Of a stretch of 34,351 bases of DNA, positions 25,601 to 34,291 are shown in pieces. Within the stretch, counting starts at the first letter, position 1, and each line of letters begins with the position of its first letter. Below the pieces are notes generated by a model. It had not been told where the DNA came from. It did not search any database and worked only from the letters and a program-made list of their open reading frames with translations. The DNA is from Gammaproteobacteria bacterium (GTDB lineage Bacteria; Pseudomonadota; Gammaproteobacteria; Chromatiales; Chromatiaceae), in NCBI GenBank assembly GCA_024206335.1, contig JAAGZL010000192.1, forward strand, positions 1 to 34,351. The letters are read 5' to 3'. The position numbers and the translations under genes were made by a program.

Positions 25601-26407
25601 ACCGGATTTACCGTAGTCGAGGGGAGTAGGATAACCGATGCAGAAGTAACCATTGATGAAACAGGCCAGACTACCCGTTCCAGTATTACCGATAAAGGCG
25701 CCTTTGAGTTTACTGATCTGCCATTTGCTACCTATACCCTGGTGGCTACCCATAAAGATGGCTTTGCAAGTAAACCATTGACAGTAGTTGTCGATGGAAC
25801 TAATCCTTCAGTGCCTCTTGAGCTTCTCCGAAAAGTAACGGTTCCAGATGTCGATTTTCAGAATTGGGTAGCTACCGTAAGCACCGATGGTCCCTGGGTA
25901 GCGCGGGTGACCGAAGCTACCGGGACCCGCGCGCCGCAAGCCAGAAACCAGTTGATCAATGTGTTATCAGAACGCAGGAACGAGCAACTGGCTGCACTGG
26001 CGAAAGCTGAAAGCAGTGATTCGGTCAGTAGCAGTGCTGCCTATGAATTGGCGAAAAAATTTATTGAAAACTCTGTTGTAGCGACCGCTAACAGCGATAC
26101 CGCACTGCAAAAAGAATATACCGAAGTCTCAAGTGAATTAAATAAAGCGATTGAAGCGGCTCCGAGGCAAGAACAGCAGCAGTATCGTGACCTGTTAAAA
26201 AATGCAAGTCTCGGTTACATGGATCGACTGTATTTCAGTGGGACGGGTGACGTCACTACGGCAACCCGAAAGAGACTTAAATTGATTGGCAGCCAACTGG
26301 AACAATCGGGTCTTCCAGTGGAGACGGTAACAGAGGAATGGGGTGGAAGATTCAGGGATGAATTAAAGCTGACATCGGTTGAAGATATGATGAAAGTAAT
26401 GCGCTAA
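22646..26407 (+). CDS. Large eCIS protein with Ig/cadherin-like and carboxypeptidase-regulatory-like repeats; fibre candidate
   Basis: This 1253-residue protein starts with NFVSNQLLTSTQLNQLFEYL, then GSGIICGLGWQ and GFGLSSDGYLISL, a pattern that I recall from eCIS clusters of several phyla but that has no proven function. A long helical middle (about 430-700) follows. A Cys-rich linker (Cys759, 762, 763, 764, 772) leads to a VCBS/cadherin-like domain at about 775-885 (VARPDF, NIDVLKNDYSLLDD, DRFSYLL). Two tandem carboxypeptidase-regulatory-like beta-sandwiches follow at 890-976 and 983-1063, then a helical end. Such beta modules are common in adhesins and fibres. No separate Afp13-type fibre gene is present, so this protein is the best candidate for the receptor-binding or baseplate-periphery role; that is inference. 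Confidence 0.82.
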   Translation: MSATTTIHPNFVSNQLLTSTQLNQLFEYLDEQDRLSRIKLTGSGIICGLGWQISATATIDVNEGFGLSSDGYLISLAENTYTHFKDYIDPDVDDPDAEISSPLYTAWKKTGSLKGQVEGILQLETSAHDDNSELTADTLKDKILVIYLERKAVDLTSCLVTDCDNKGSNIHFTPRVLLVPQEVLKPVDVCPAAPLPLRVPRLHTQVELSNVNNAIDINQAYYKIASKFKTPLFNAINEALESYAVFVDLEDDWSWLDKLPEWYEQVNVGSEVNQYYYEITKVLVRASNELTETACHLLTECSAKQDFPRHLMLGHLDGDSNYRNVFTASPLQNVAQGDLQAVRLLFSRIRALVQNLPGHGLLLDSKKAIPDLRLIPSNAESQPLGETALPWYYAESETVRETWQPASCCTMAPLWSYAEPNDIDLDYNQASLLRIDGHIGLVCDEAVSKLEELKIIHNAEFCVLPLNLTDNSYTELTELYDGILEIELELLARQREFRIAYIVALQDGKISKKRREELAEMKSSIQDLSDRQYTIYEEWSELHCKLDLLCNPAELESDYRNLRCHLKGLLAAVKSALLEFSVFDDLKIEEIVPGLFDYLKFRVGEMLVEISELLKLLPPQLCAFSFPLFLSRYQALIDDLIEYQFLLPLLAQEITRNIDKLDVEVIIVSTTEFIVGLEDNIQRQLETCLQAISDNTFSCVGGVYYHYEAIRLVNRPWFKQFAGAHPGMESLFSVAKGGSFILVCDEDDRVVADLALSNCISCCCEMPQQPVCQPPVARPDFVSVMLVADEKREDAGYESVNLNIDVLKNDYSLLDDEESELDISLAEKVSELGGDISIKDGKVVYKLDDPLPGLVDRFSYLLKEESESCGDTSTGHVSIFFAPPVESEVGNITGQTRLEDGDFEGPIKGAKIAIIETGDSTFSVINDQKIAYFEFLDLPYATYTLLATNEEGFASERVPIRVDGTNPPVILKLLKKGTASQLGKITGFTVVEGSRITDAEVTIDETGQTTRSSITDKGAFEFTDLPFATYTLVATHKDGFASKPLTVVVDGTNPSVPLELLRKVTVPDVDFQNWVATVSTDGPWVARVTEATGTRAPQARNQLINVLSERRNEQLAALAKAESSDSVSSSAAYELAKKFIENSVVATANSDTALQKEYTEVSSELNKAIEAAPRQEQQQYRDLLKNASLGYMDRLYFSGTGDVTTATRKRLKLIGSQLEQSGLPVETVTEEWGGRFRDELKLTSVEDMMKVMR
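25313..25573 (+). repeat. Carboxypeptidase-regulatory-like repeat, copy 1
   Basis: The encoded unit begins GNITGQT and contains DLPYATYTLLATNEEGFAS, then VDGTNPPVILKLLKK. It is clearly homologous to copy 2 downstream, showing an intragenic duplication. Confidence 0.85.
25592..25834 (+). repeat. Carboxypeptidase-regulatory-like repeat, copy 2
   Basis: The encoded unit begins GKITGFT and contains DLPFATYTLVATHKDGFAS, then VDGTNPSVPLELLRK. It is six residues shorter than copy 1 in the first half. The DNA copies have diverged, so the duplication is not recent. Confidence 0.85.
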
Positions 26408-26419
26408 AAAGAGGGAATT

Positions 26420-28165
26420 TTGAATCAGTCACAGCATTTTGTTAAGCGCCAGGTCTTTGAACTGGTTATAAACAGTTCTGAGCAGAGCCATGTCTTACAG
26501 CAGCGAATTATTGATTTGAGTAATGGCTCTCTGCAACCAAAAATTAATGCCTTGTTTAATAAGTGCAGCCGCGAAGATGAAATACTACGCCTGCAAAAAG
26601 TTGAAATTGACCTGGGTGTGTTAAGCGCGAATGATTCGTTTGAATTACAAGTTGAGCAGAAGTTAATTGAACAACTTGAAGAAGAAGTCCTGCGGTTACA
26701 GGCTAATACTGACTTATCAGCGTCCACTTCGAGATCAGTATTAACAGCTAATGAAAGTGACGAAAATATCGTCAACCCACAACAACGTGACAATGCGAAA
26801 TATACCACAGGGGATTCTCAGCTAGATATTCTCTGTCATTATTTGGAAACGGGGGAGTTGCCCTGGTGGATCTCAGATAAGGGTTGGCGAGTGGAACAAC
26901 AAATTCAGGATTTGCTGAAGAGTAAACCTGAAGAAACCCTGTCAAGCTTACGCCGGTCGTCTTCAGAATTATCGATTAAACGACTGGTAATGCAGGTAGA
27001 CTTGGCAACCCGCTTGAACCTGGTCGATGTATTACAGCCAGAGAATAAAATTTTTGTCCGTTTATTTGTTGATCAATGGTTTGATTTGATTAATCAGTTA
27101 GCCGGATTTACCGGGTCGGGATTAACGAGCACTGCCCGTACTGAATTAACAAATCTACAGCTGGTTATTAGCAAACAGCAAAACTATACAGAACTATTCT
27201 GGTTCGAATTAATTAGTCTATTGCTTTCCAATTCCGCTCAATTCGAAGCCCAGAATATCAATCAATATTTCATTAAAAATTTATCTGGAATAACTACGGT
27301 TAGATACACCGATATTGTCAGCTTATTTGTGGAGACAATACATACCCAGAATAGAGAAGTTAATGAGCTGGGACAGTGGTTACAACTTGAGATGCACAAT
27401 GTAAGCAGTGCTGATAATTTGTCTTCGCAGGAAATGGGTCAAGCCGAAACTCAAGAGAGGAAATTATTTAATCATTCAACTAAAAGAGATGCTGAAAATT
27501 TGTTTAATGAGAGTCAGTTTAAAATCGAAAAGCAATCTGCCAATGAAGTTATTAGCGAGAACGCCGCATCGGTTTCATCTAAACGGAAAGAATCAACAGA
27601 CGGCCATGACCCAATAACAGAAACACAACAGCATCTCCCTGATTCAGATACTGGTCTGAATGCTGATGCCCGCTACCTGAATAATGCCGGTATGGTTTTA
27701 AGCTGGCCCTTTTTGAAACAGTTCTTTAGTGAACTGAATTTACTCGATGATAATAGCAAATTCTGCGATTTAGCTGCCCGGCAAACCGCGGTGTTACTGT
27801 TGCAATATGTGGCCAGTGGCGAGCTTGAATTCCTGGAGCATCAGTTAGTTCTGAACAAAATTTTATGTGGATGGCCGTTGCAACAACCCATCACGACAAC
27901 GCTGGATTTGCAGCCACAGCAACAACTGGCAGTGGATGAATTACTGCTAAGCCTGATTACCCATTGGTCGGCTTTAAAATCCACTTCCATCGAAGGATTG
28001 AGATCCGCTTTTATCATGCGGGAAGGCAGGCTTAAGTCGCAGCAAAACGGTTGGCTGTTACAGATTGAACGAAATGGCTATGACGTATTGCTTGATAGTT
28101 TACCCTGGGGACTAGCATTGATTAAATTGCCCTGGATGAAAAAAGTGATCCATACAGAGTGGTGA
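26420..28165 (+). CDS. eCIS tape-measure protein (Afp14-like)
   Basis: This 581-residue protein sets tube length. Both conserved ends are present. The N-terminal domain reads QHFVKRQVFELVI, QQRIIDLSNGSLQPKINALFNK and RLQKVEIDLGVL. The C-terminal end reads GRLKSQQNGWLLQIERNG, then YDVLLDSLPWGLALIKLPWMKK. The middle (about 330-430) is Ser/Gln/Glu-rich and poorly ordered. The start is a TTG with GAGGG five bases upstream; the N-terminal domain would be cut by any later ATG. It follows the preceding gene by 12 bases. Confidence 0.9.
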   Translation: MNQSQHFVKRQVFELVINSSEQSHVLQQRIIDLSNGSLQPKINALFNKCSREDEILRLQKVEIDLGVLSANDSFELQVEQKLIEQLEEEVLRLQANTDLSASTSRSVLTANESDENIVNPQQRDNAKYTTGDSQLDILCHYLETGELPWWISDKGWRVEQQIQDLLKSKPEETLSSLRRSSSELSIKRLVMQVDLATRLNLVDVLQPENKIFVRLFVDQWFDLINQLAGFTGSGLTSTARTELTNLQLVISKQQNYTELFWFELISLLLSNSAQFEAQNINQYFIKNLSGITTVRYTDIVSLFVETIHTQNREVNELGQWLQLEMHNVSSADNLSSQEMGQAETQERKLFNHSTKRDAENLFNESQFKIEKQSANEVISENAASVSSKRKESTDGHDPITETQQHLPDSDTGLNADARYLNNAGMVLSWPFLKQFFSELNLLDDNSKFCDLAARQTAVLLLQYVASGELEFLEHQLVLNKILCGWPLQQPITTTLDLQPQQQLAVDELLLSLITHWSALKSTSIEGLRSAFIMREGRLKSQQNGWLLQIERNGYDVLLDSLPWGLALIKLPWMKKVIHTEW

Positions 28166-28189
28166 AATGAAAACTAAGGAGAGCCAGTG

Positions 28190-29536
28190 ATGGATGCTCA
28201 AACACTAGCCGCAGCAAATGCCGATGTGCTGGAATCGGAATTGCTCTGGTTCAATGCCATTGTTCAACAGCGCATCAAGGAAAACCAGGATTCCACTACT
28301 GAAAAGGAAATTCCTGAACCCCCCGATCTGGATTCTGAAGTCTCCATATTTGCAAACTTCGTCAAACATTATCAAATGTCGACAGAAGAACGCCTGGTGG
28401 TATTGCTCGCGTTGCTACCCTATATACGACCCCAGTGTCTGGATGTTTTTTTTACCATTGATGCAAAACTTAACCGCGGAAATACCGAGTTTGGTGGCTT
28501 ACAGGGGAAAATGCACGGTGGCTTTCTACCTACCGGTGAAACCGCGATGTTCCTGATAGCCGGTAATAATTTCTTTTCGCGTTTCGAATTCCAGCAAATG
28601 TTCGAACGCGACCATTATTTTGCACGTCACAACCTGGTAAAACTTGAGGTTGCTCCGGTCGGAGAACCCGCGTTAAGTGGAGCGCTTACCATATCCGATG
28701 AATTGGTCGATTACCTGACTCGTGGGGAATTACGTAAACCGGATTTTAGTCGCGATTTTCCGGCAAAACTGATTTCCACGGAAATGGAGTGGACCGACCT
28801 GGTGCTAACGCCCGGCACGCGTGATCAGATCCAGGAATTAATGATCTGGATGAAACACGAAAAAACTCTGATGCATGACTGGGGTTTGAGTAAGCGTTTA
28901 AGACCCGGTTATAAAGCGCTGTTTTACGGGCCACCCGGCACGGGTAAAACCCTGACTGCCACGTTACTGGGCAAAAAACTGGACAGGGATGTATATCGGA
29001 TTGCCCTGTCAGCGGTGGTCTCAAAATATATTGGTGAAACGGAAAAAAACCTGGATAGAATTTTTGCGACCGCAGAAAACATGGAGTGTATTTTATTTTT
29101 CGATGAGGCGGATTCATTGTTTGGCAAACGTACCAATGTCAGTGATGCGCACGACCGCTATGCCAACCAGGAGGTTTCTTACCTGTTGCAGCGTATTGAA
29201 GAATTTCCCGGCGCTGTCGTGCTGGCATCTAATTTTAGTAACAATATCGATGATGCGTTTATGCGCAGGTTCCAGGGAGTTGCCTATTTTCCGCTGCCAG
29301 GCGCAGAAGAACGGCTGGCTATCTGGCAAGGTGTTTTAACCGGGCATTCAGCGGAGGACATTGACTGGGATATCGAGCAGGTAGCGAATCGATTCGAACT
29401 GTCAGGCGGGTCAATTATGAATGTGATTCGCTATGCGGCATTAATGGCGATAGATAAGGATAGAGACGCGGTCGATTATACGGATGTTATTAATGGAATA
29501 CGGCGAGAATTACAGAAGGAAGGGAAAACCCTGTAA
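28190..29536 (+). CDS. AAA+ ATPase of the eCIS (Afp15-like)
   Basis: This 448-residue ATPase is thought to act in assembly of the particle in the cytoplasm. Walker A is GPPGTGKT (247-254), Walker B is ILFFDEAD (Asp305, Glu306), and the later SNFSNNIDDAFMRRF holds sensor 1 and the arginine finger region. The N-terminal part (about 1-200) is the ATPase-associated domain usual for eCIS, with ERLVVLLALLPYIRPQCLD. I prefer the ATG at 28190, eight bases after AAGGAG, over the GTG at 28187. A seven-codon frame (MKTKESQ) starts two bases after the tape-measure stop and ends in TGATG at this start; it may couple translation. Confidence 0.96.
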   Translation: MDAQTLAAANADVLESELLWFNAIVQQRIKENQDSTTEKEIPEPPDLDSEVSIFANFVKHYQMSTEERLVVLLALLPYIRPQCLDVFFTIDAKLNRGNTEFGGLQGKMHGGFLPTGETAMFLIAGNNFFSRFEFQQMFERDHYFARHNLVKLEVAPVGEPALSGALTISDELVDYLTRGELRKPDFSRDFPAKLISTEMEWTDLVLTPGTRDQIQELMIWMKHEKTLMHDWGLSKRLRPGYKALFYGPPGTGKTLTATLLGKKLDRDVYRIALSAVVSKYIGETEKNLDRIFATAENMECILFFDEADSLFGKRTNVSDAHDRYANQEVSYLLQRIEEFPGAVVLASNFSNNIDDAFMRRFQGVAYFPLPGAEERLAIWQGVLTGHSAEDIDWDIEQVANRFELSGGSIMNVIRYAALMAIDKDRDAVDYTDVINGIRRELQKEGKTL

Positions 29537-29541
29537 AACTC

Positions 29542-32500
29542 ATGAGTACTCCCGCCCAGGTTCTTCACACAAAGCGAAATCCGACGAGTACACGTGCTGC
29601 GGCTAGCCGGGTTCAAACCCGCTTACAGGTGGGGCGCAGTAATGACAAGCATGAACAGGAAGCAGACCGGGTAGCTGAAACGGTTGTAGGTAGCAGCCGA
29701 GGGGGCGCTTCTCAGGGTTCGGCACAATCCACGGTAACCACGACGCCGACCCAGGGTGCACCGGCGATATCACGTCTGGCTGACTCATCAATACAGAACA
29801 AGTTACAACGCCGGGAGGCCGAGGAAAAAGAAGAAATCAAGCCGGAAAAAGTCCAGCGCCAGGAAGAGGAAGAGGAGGAGGTTCAGCCAAAGCTGCAACG
29901 TCAGGAGGAAGAGCCCCAGGCAAAGATCCAGCGGCAGGAAGAGGAAGAGGAGGAGGTCCAGCCACAGCTGCAACGTCAGGAGGAGGAACCCCAGGCAAAG
30001 ATCCAGCGCCAGGAAGAGGAAGAAGAGGAAGCCCAGACAAAGCTGCAGCGTCAGGAGGAGGAACCCCAGGCAAAGATCCAGCGGCAGGAAGAGGAAGAGG
30101 AGGAAGCCCAGACAAAACTGCAACGTCAGGAAGAAGAGGAGGCGCAGACGAAGCTGCAACGTCAGGCAGAGGAAGAACCACAGGCAAAGAAAGAAGAAGA
30201 CGAATCTTCCGCCATGCAAACCAAAACCGAAGCACGCGCCAATGTGCGGGACAAACGACAATTTCCAGAGCTTAACCAGGTTGAGCAAAAGCTGTTCGAC
30301 AATAAGGGTAAAGGTGAAAAGCTCGACGATGAAACCCGGGTCTCAATGGAAACGGGGTTTTCTACTGACTTCAGCGGAGTACGCATTCATCAGGGCGCCG
30401 ATTCGGTAGCAATGAACCGCGACTTAAAAGCCCAGGCCTTTACTCATGGCAAGGATGTGTTTTTCAATTCGGGCAAATATGAACCGGAATCCATACGCGG
30501 CAAGACGTTGCTGGCTCATGAGTTGACCCATGTTGTACAACAGGGTGCCGCTGAGCAAAAGCTACCCGAAACAGAGGTAAAAAAGAACAATGCTAAACGT
30601 AATAATCCGGTGCCTGAACCCACGGATAAAAATACCAGGGCTCTGGAACAGCAGAATGCAGAAAAGATAAAAGCCAGTGAACCCAAGTTGGGTGAAAAAC
30701 CTGAAGCCCAAAGCGGGTTGGAGGTAGCGGGTGGTGCAGCTGAAACAGCCGGCAAGCCTGTTGTTGAGGCTGGTTCTGATGCCGGAGCTGAGTCAGCAGG
30801 TCAGGAACAACAGGCTGAGCAACAGAAATCGGATGAATCATCGGAAGCGTCCGGCGAAGGCAACAAAAAAGCCGCAGTCAAAGGCAAGGCAAAGGCGGGA
30901 AAAGCAAAGGGCAAGGGGGCAGCAAAAGGTGCTGGCGTCGGTGCCTTTTTACGCAAGGTAACCAAAACCGCCTTTGATTCGAAAAAGGCTGCGGTCTCCA
31001 AATTGGCGGCCAATGAAAAGAAGACAGAAGATGCCGAGACAAAACTGGCTAAAACGGAAAAAGCAGTAGTTCCTCCTGCGCAGGAAGGTCAGTCCCGTTC
31101 CAATGCCAGCCAGGTTGAAACGGTGGAAAATACTGAGGAACCCAAACCGGATGAAACCAAAGCCAAACAGGATTTCAATACTGCATTAGAGCAGGCGATA
31201 CCCACCAGCCTGGAGGCGGTGGATAAATTTAAGGAACAAGGCAAGGGCCGTGCGGTCGGTGAAGCCGTTAAAGGAGTAGTGAGCTCAGACACTCAACAGG
31301 TTAAAGCCACTTATCAGGAAATCGAAAATACGCCTGAACCCCAGCCTCCCGAACAGGAACCCGAACCCCTACCTGAAATCGAACAGGCGCCGGAAACGGG
31401 AGCCCTCAACATGGGGGAAGGTATGGTCGGTGAAATCCAGGCCGAACATACCGATCTGAGTAATTTCGAAAATGAATCAGATGATATGCTCAGAGAAGAG
31501 CAAATCAGTGACGAGCAACTGGAAATGGTGGATGAAGGAGATCTTGCTGAAGCCAATAAAGAGCGCAAACAGGTTAAGGAAAATGCCAAAAAAGGCCCCA
31601 AGGAAGCGAAACAGCTCGAACAGGATAAAAAACAACAGGTCGCCCAGGATTTGAACAAGGAGGAATTACAGGGCAAGCAGAAAATGAAGGAAGAGCGCCA
31701 GAAAGAGTTGAATGGTGCGCAGCAGGATCAAAAGAAGACCAAGAGCAAGATCGAGCTTAAACGCCAGGCAGTCACCGATCACATCAATACCATCTATGAA
31801 ACAGCCAATACCGCGGTTAAACAGAAACTTGACGACCTGGAAAAACAGTCACTGGCAAATTTCGATAAAGGAGAAAAAGCCGCGACAAAATCCTTTGAAG
31901 ACAATGTTAAACGTCGCATGGATGCGTTTAAACGTCGCCGCTATGACCGAATTGGCGGGAGCCTGTTATGGGCCAAGGATAAATTGTTTGGCATGGATGA
32001 ACTGCCGGAAGTTAAAAATATCTTTGATTCAGAGAAAAGCCGTTTTATCAAGTCGATAGATAAGCTGGTGGCTACTATCACCGCTGAAAATAAAAAGGTG
32101 ATCCAGCAATGTAAGGAACTGGTGGAGAACGCTCGTAAAAAGATAGAAACCTTCGTCAGTAAGCTCGGTCCCGAATTACAACAGACCGGTCAGGCCGCGT
32201 TAACCGAAATGAAAGGCAAGCTGGATGCGCTCAATAACAAGATCAATGAAAAAGAAAAAGAGCTGAAGAAGAAGCTGGAAGCAAAGCGTGATGCAGCCAT
32301 CAAGGCCATCGAAGAAAAAATAGAAAAAATGAAGGAGGAGATGTCCGGATTGATCTCCAAACTGGGTAACCTGTTACTCAATGCGATGCTCAAGTTTTTT
32401 GAATGGGCACTTAAAAAAGCAGGATATGCGACCGATCAGCTCATGAGCATCATCAATAAGGGCAAGGTCATCATTAAAAAAATTGTGACAGATCCCATTG

Positions 32501-34206
32501 CTTTTATTGGCAATATCATCAGTGCCGTAAAAAAAGGCATTGGCCAATTCGTAACTAACATCAAGAAACACCTTATCAGTGGATTAATCAGCTGGTTAAC
32601 CGGCGCCATGGCCGATGTACCCATCACCCTGCCCACCACCTGGAACCTGAAAGGAATATTAAGTTTAATACTGCAAATTCTGGGATTAACCTGGGACCGG
32701 ATACGCGTAAAGCTGGTTAAACGGGTGGGTGAAAAAGTCGTAAAGGTCGCAGAGACCGGTGTCACAATCGTCAAAAAACTGGTCACCGAAGGCCCCATGG
32801 CATTGTGGGAAATGATCAAGGAAAAAGCGGCTGAAATTAAACAACAGGTCATGGACGGCATACGCAACTGGTTAATTACACAGGTAGTTAAACAGGCCAT
32901 TATTAAGCTGTTGAGTTTTCTTAATCCTGCCGGTGCAATTGTTCAGGCTATCCTGGCAATCTACAACACGATTATGTTTTTTGTAGAAAACTGGCAACGT
33001 ATTGTCGACTTTGTAGGCAGCGTATTTAATTCGATCGGCGATATAGCCGCCGGGAAAATTTCAGCAGCAGCCGCCAAAGTTGAGCAGGCGATGGCCATGA
33101 CCATCCCGATCATCCTGAACTTTCTGGCCAGGTTGCTCGGCTTGTCTGGTTTAGGTAAAGCCGTTTCAAACATCATCAAAAAAATCCGCAAGCCCATCGA
33201 TAAAATTGTCAACAAGGTGATTGATAAGATAGTGGGTTTTGCTAAGAAACTATTTAAAAAAGGCAAAGCAGCAGCAAAAGGAGCCGCCCAAAAAGTAATC
33301 AATATTGTTATGCCTAAACACAGTTTTACGGCAGGTGATGAAAGCCATACTATATCTGTAAAGAAATCAGCCGGGAAAAAAGTTCTCTATATTGCTTCAA
33401 CGCCTTCACCCATTGAAAGTTTTTTAACAGGCTATGAGAAAAAGAATAAGGCCACTCTCACCGATAAAAAGAAGGCTGATATAAAAGCAGCAAAAGCTTA
33501 TATAAAATCAGACATTAAACCTTTGTTAACAGCTCTGGGTAAATTAGAGGAAACAACTGCCAATAAGAAAAAAATAGTGGATCTCAATAAACAGATATTA
33601 CAAAAGGAAGTGGTTTTATCTGGGAAAGTAAAAAGCATTCTGGGTGACACAGGCAAGTTAAAGGATGCTATCGAAAAATATAAACTAGAAGGATTGACCG
33701 GTACATATGGCTCTATGCCTAAACCTCGTTACGATGATTTAACGGCAGATCATCAGCCGCAGGCTGCTATCCTTCAGGCAGCTGCAAAATTACCATATTT
33801 CAAAACGGGTTCGAAGGGTCAAAAAATGCGAGACCGGGCGGCTAGTAGAGCAAATGCTGGGTATGCTATTAATTTACAAAGTAAACGTCATATGGAAGGA
33901 CGCACACACGGTAATAAAGGCAAATCTACCAAAAATACTTTTCTGGATAAAGTTAAAACTCAAACCTCCTCTTTAACTAAGGTTCAGGATAAACGTAATG
34001 TAGTGGTAAATTTGATTAAACAGGATTTATCTGCAGATGTTGTAGCAATGAGGGGTGTTGTAACGAAAAAAGAAAACTGGAAGGATTTGGCCAAATTTAG
34101 CCTTAAGAAAAAAGAAGAAGATAAATTAAGAAATGATACTAAGGCTCAGATACTATCGGGAGAGAATCGTGTTGCATCGCAAGATCTTGAATCGTTAAAA
34201 GGTTAA
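29542..34206 (+). CDS. DUF4157 (eCIS core domain) effector with putative C-terminal toxin
   Basis: This 1554-residue protein is the probable cargo. An N-terminal VQTRLQVGRSNDKHEQEADRVAE motif (split as VQTRLQVG and NDKHEQEADRVAE) leads into an E/Q-rich repeat array (105-216). The DUF4157 domain (about 255-335) has FSGVRIHQG and the zinc motif HELTH (His326, Glu327, His330). Low-complexity K/A/E and Pro-rich linkers and long coiled coils (about 660-940) follow. A hydrophobic module at about 1010-1250 (ISGLISWLTGAMADV, LLSFLNPAGAIVQAILAIY, LARLLGLSGLG) is, as I recall, shared by many DUF4157 effectors and could be membrane-active. The last 250 residues are A+T-richer and contain DLTADHQPQA (Asp1403, His1404) and SKRHMEGRTHG (His1450, His1456), suggestive of a metal-dependent nuclease-like toxin, not proven. 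No immunity gene follows in the window. The start is five bases after the ATPase stop. Confidence 0.9.
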   Translation: MSTPAQVLHTKRNPTSTRAAASRVQTRLQVGRSNDKHEQEADRVAETVVGSSRGGASQGSAQSTVTTTPTQGAPAISRLADSSIQNKLQRREAEEKEEIKPEKVQRQEEEEEEVQPKLQRQEEEPQAKIQRQEEEEEEVQPQLQRQEEEPQAKIQRQEEEEEEAQTKLQRQEEEPQAKIQRQEEEEEEAQTKLQRQEEEEAQTKLQRQAEEEPQAKKEEDESSAMQTKTEARANVRDKRQFPELNQVEQKLFDNKGKGEKLDDETRVSMETGFSTDFSGVRIHQGADSVAMNRDLKAQAFTHGKDVFFNSGKYEPESIRGKTLLAHELTHVVQQGAAEQKLPETEVKKNNAKRNNPVPEPTDKNTRALEQQNAEKIKASEPKLGEKPEAQSGLEVAGGAAETAGKPVVEAGSDAGAESAGQEQQAEQQKSDESSEASGEGNKKAAVKGKAKAGKAKGKGAAKGAGVGAFLRKVTKTAFDSKKAAVSKLAANEKKTEDAETKLAKTEKAVVPPAQEGQSRSNASQVETVENTEEPKPDETKAKQDFNTALEQAIPTSLEAVDKFKEQGKGRAVGEAVKGVVSSDTQQVKATYQEIENTPEPQPPEQEPEPLPEIEQAPETGALNMGEGMVGEIQAEHTDLSNFENESDDMLREEQISDEQLEMVDEGDLAEANKERKQVKENAKKGPKEAKQLEQDKKQQVAQDLNKEELQGKQKMKEERQKELNGAQQDQKKTKSKIELKRQAVTDHINTIYETANTAVKQKLDDLEKQSLANFDKGEKAATKSFEDNVKRRMDAFKRRRYDRIGGSLLWAKDKLFGMDELPEVKNIFDSEKSRFIKSIDKLVATITAENKKVIQQCKELVENARKKIETFVSKLGPELQQTGQAALTEMKGKLDALNNKINEKEKELKKKLEAKRDAAIKAIEEKIEKMKEEMSGLISKLGNLLLNAMLKFFEWALKKAGYATDQLMSIINKGKVIIKKIVTDPIAFIGNIISAVKKGIGQFVTNIKKHLISGLISWLTGAMADVPITLPTTWNLKGILSLILQILGLTWDRIRVKLVKRVGEKVVKVAETGVTIVKKLVTEGPMALWEMIKEKAAEIKQQVMDGIRNWLITQVVKQAIIKLLSFLNPAGAIVQAILAIYNTIMFFVENWQRIVDFVGSVFNSIGDIAAGKISAAAAKVEQAMAMTIPIILNFLARLLGLSGLGKAVSNIIKKIRKPIDKIVNKVIDKIVGFAKKLFKKGKAAAKGAAQKVINIVMPKHSFTAGDESHTISVKKSAGKKVLYIASTPSPIESFLTGYEKKNKATLTDKKKADIKAAKAYIKSDIKPLLTALGKLEETTANKKKIVDLNKQILQKEVVLSGKVKSILGDTGKLKDAIEKYKLEGLTGTYGSMPKPRYDDLTADHQPQAAILQAAAKLPYFKTGSKGQKMRDRAASRANAGYAINLQSKRHMEGRTHGNKGKSTKNTFLDKVKTQTSSLTKVQDKRNVVVNLIKQDLSADVVAMRGVVTKKENWKDLAKFSLKKKEEDKLRNDTKAQILSGENRVASQDLESLKG
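29854..30189 (+). repeat. 75-bp tandem repeats encoding an E/Q-rich array
   Basis: Three units of 75 bp (29854, 29929, 30004) and a diverged fourth from 30079 encode 25-residue repeats of the form QRQEEEEEE, [VA]QxxL, QRQEEE, PQAKI. Strongly purine-biased DNA produces long spurious frames on both strands. Arrays of this type are common just before DUF4157 domains. Confidence 0.9.
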
Positions 34207-34291
34207 CAATCGTAACCGTCAATTAAATCCACGTTACAAAGTTTCATTTTATCTGGCAGGGTTTGTCTTCCTGAAAAAGTCGGAAACAAAC

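Noticed and set aside
29854-30189. CRISPR-like array
   Set aside because: The repeats are contiguous in-frame 75-bp coding units without unique spacers.
29756-30409. Arg/Lys/Ser-rich plus-frame ORF and Leu/Phe-rich or Pro/Leu-rich minus-strand ORFs over the E/Q array
   Set aside because: They arise from reading the purine-rich 75-bp repeats in other frames; none has a ribosome binding site or a plausible fold.
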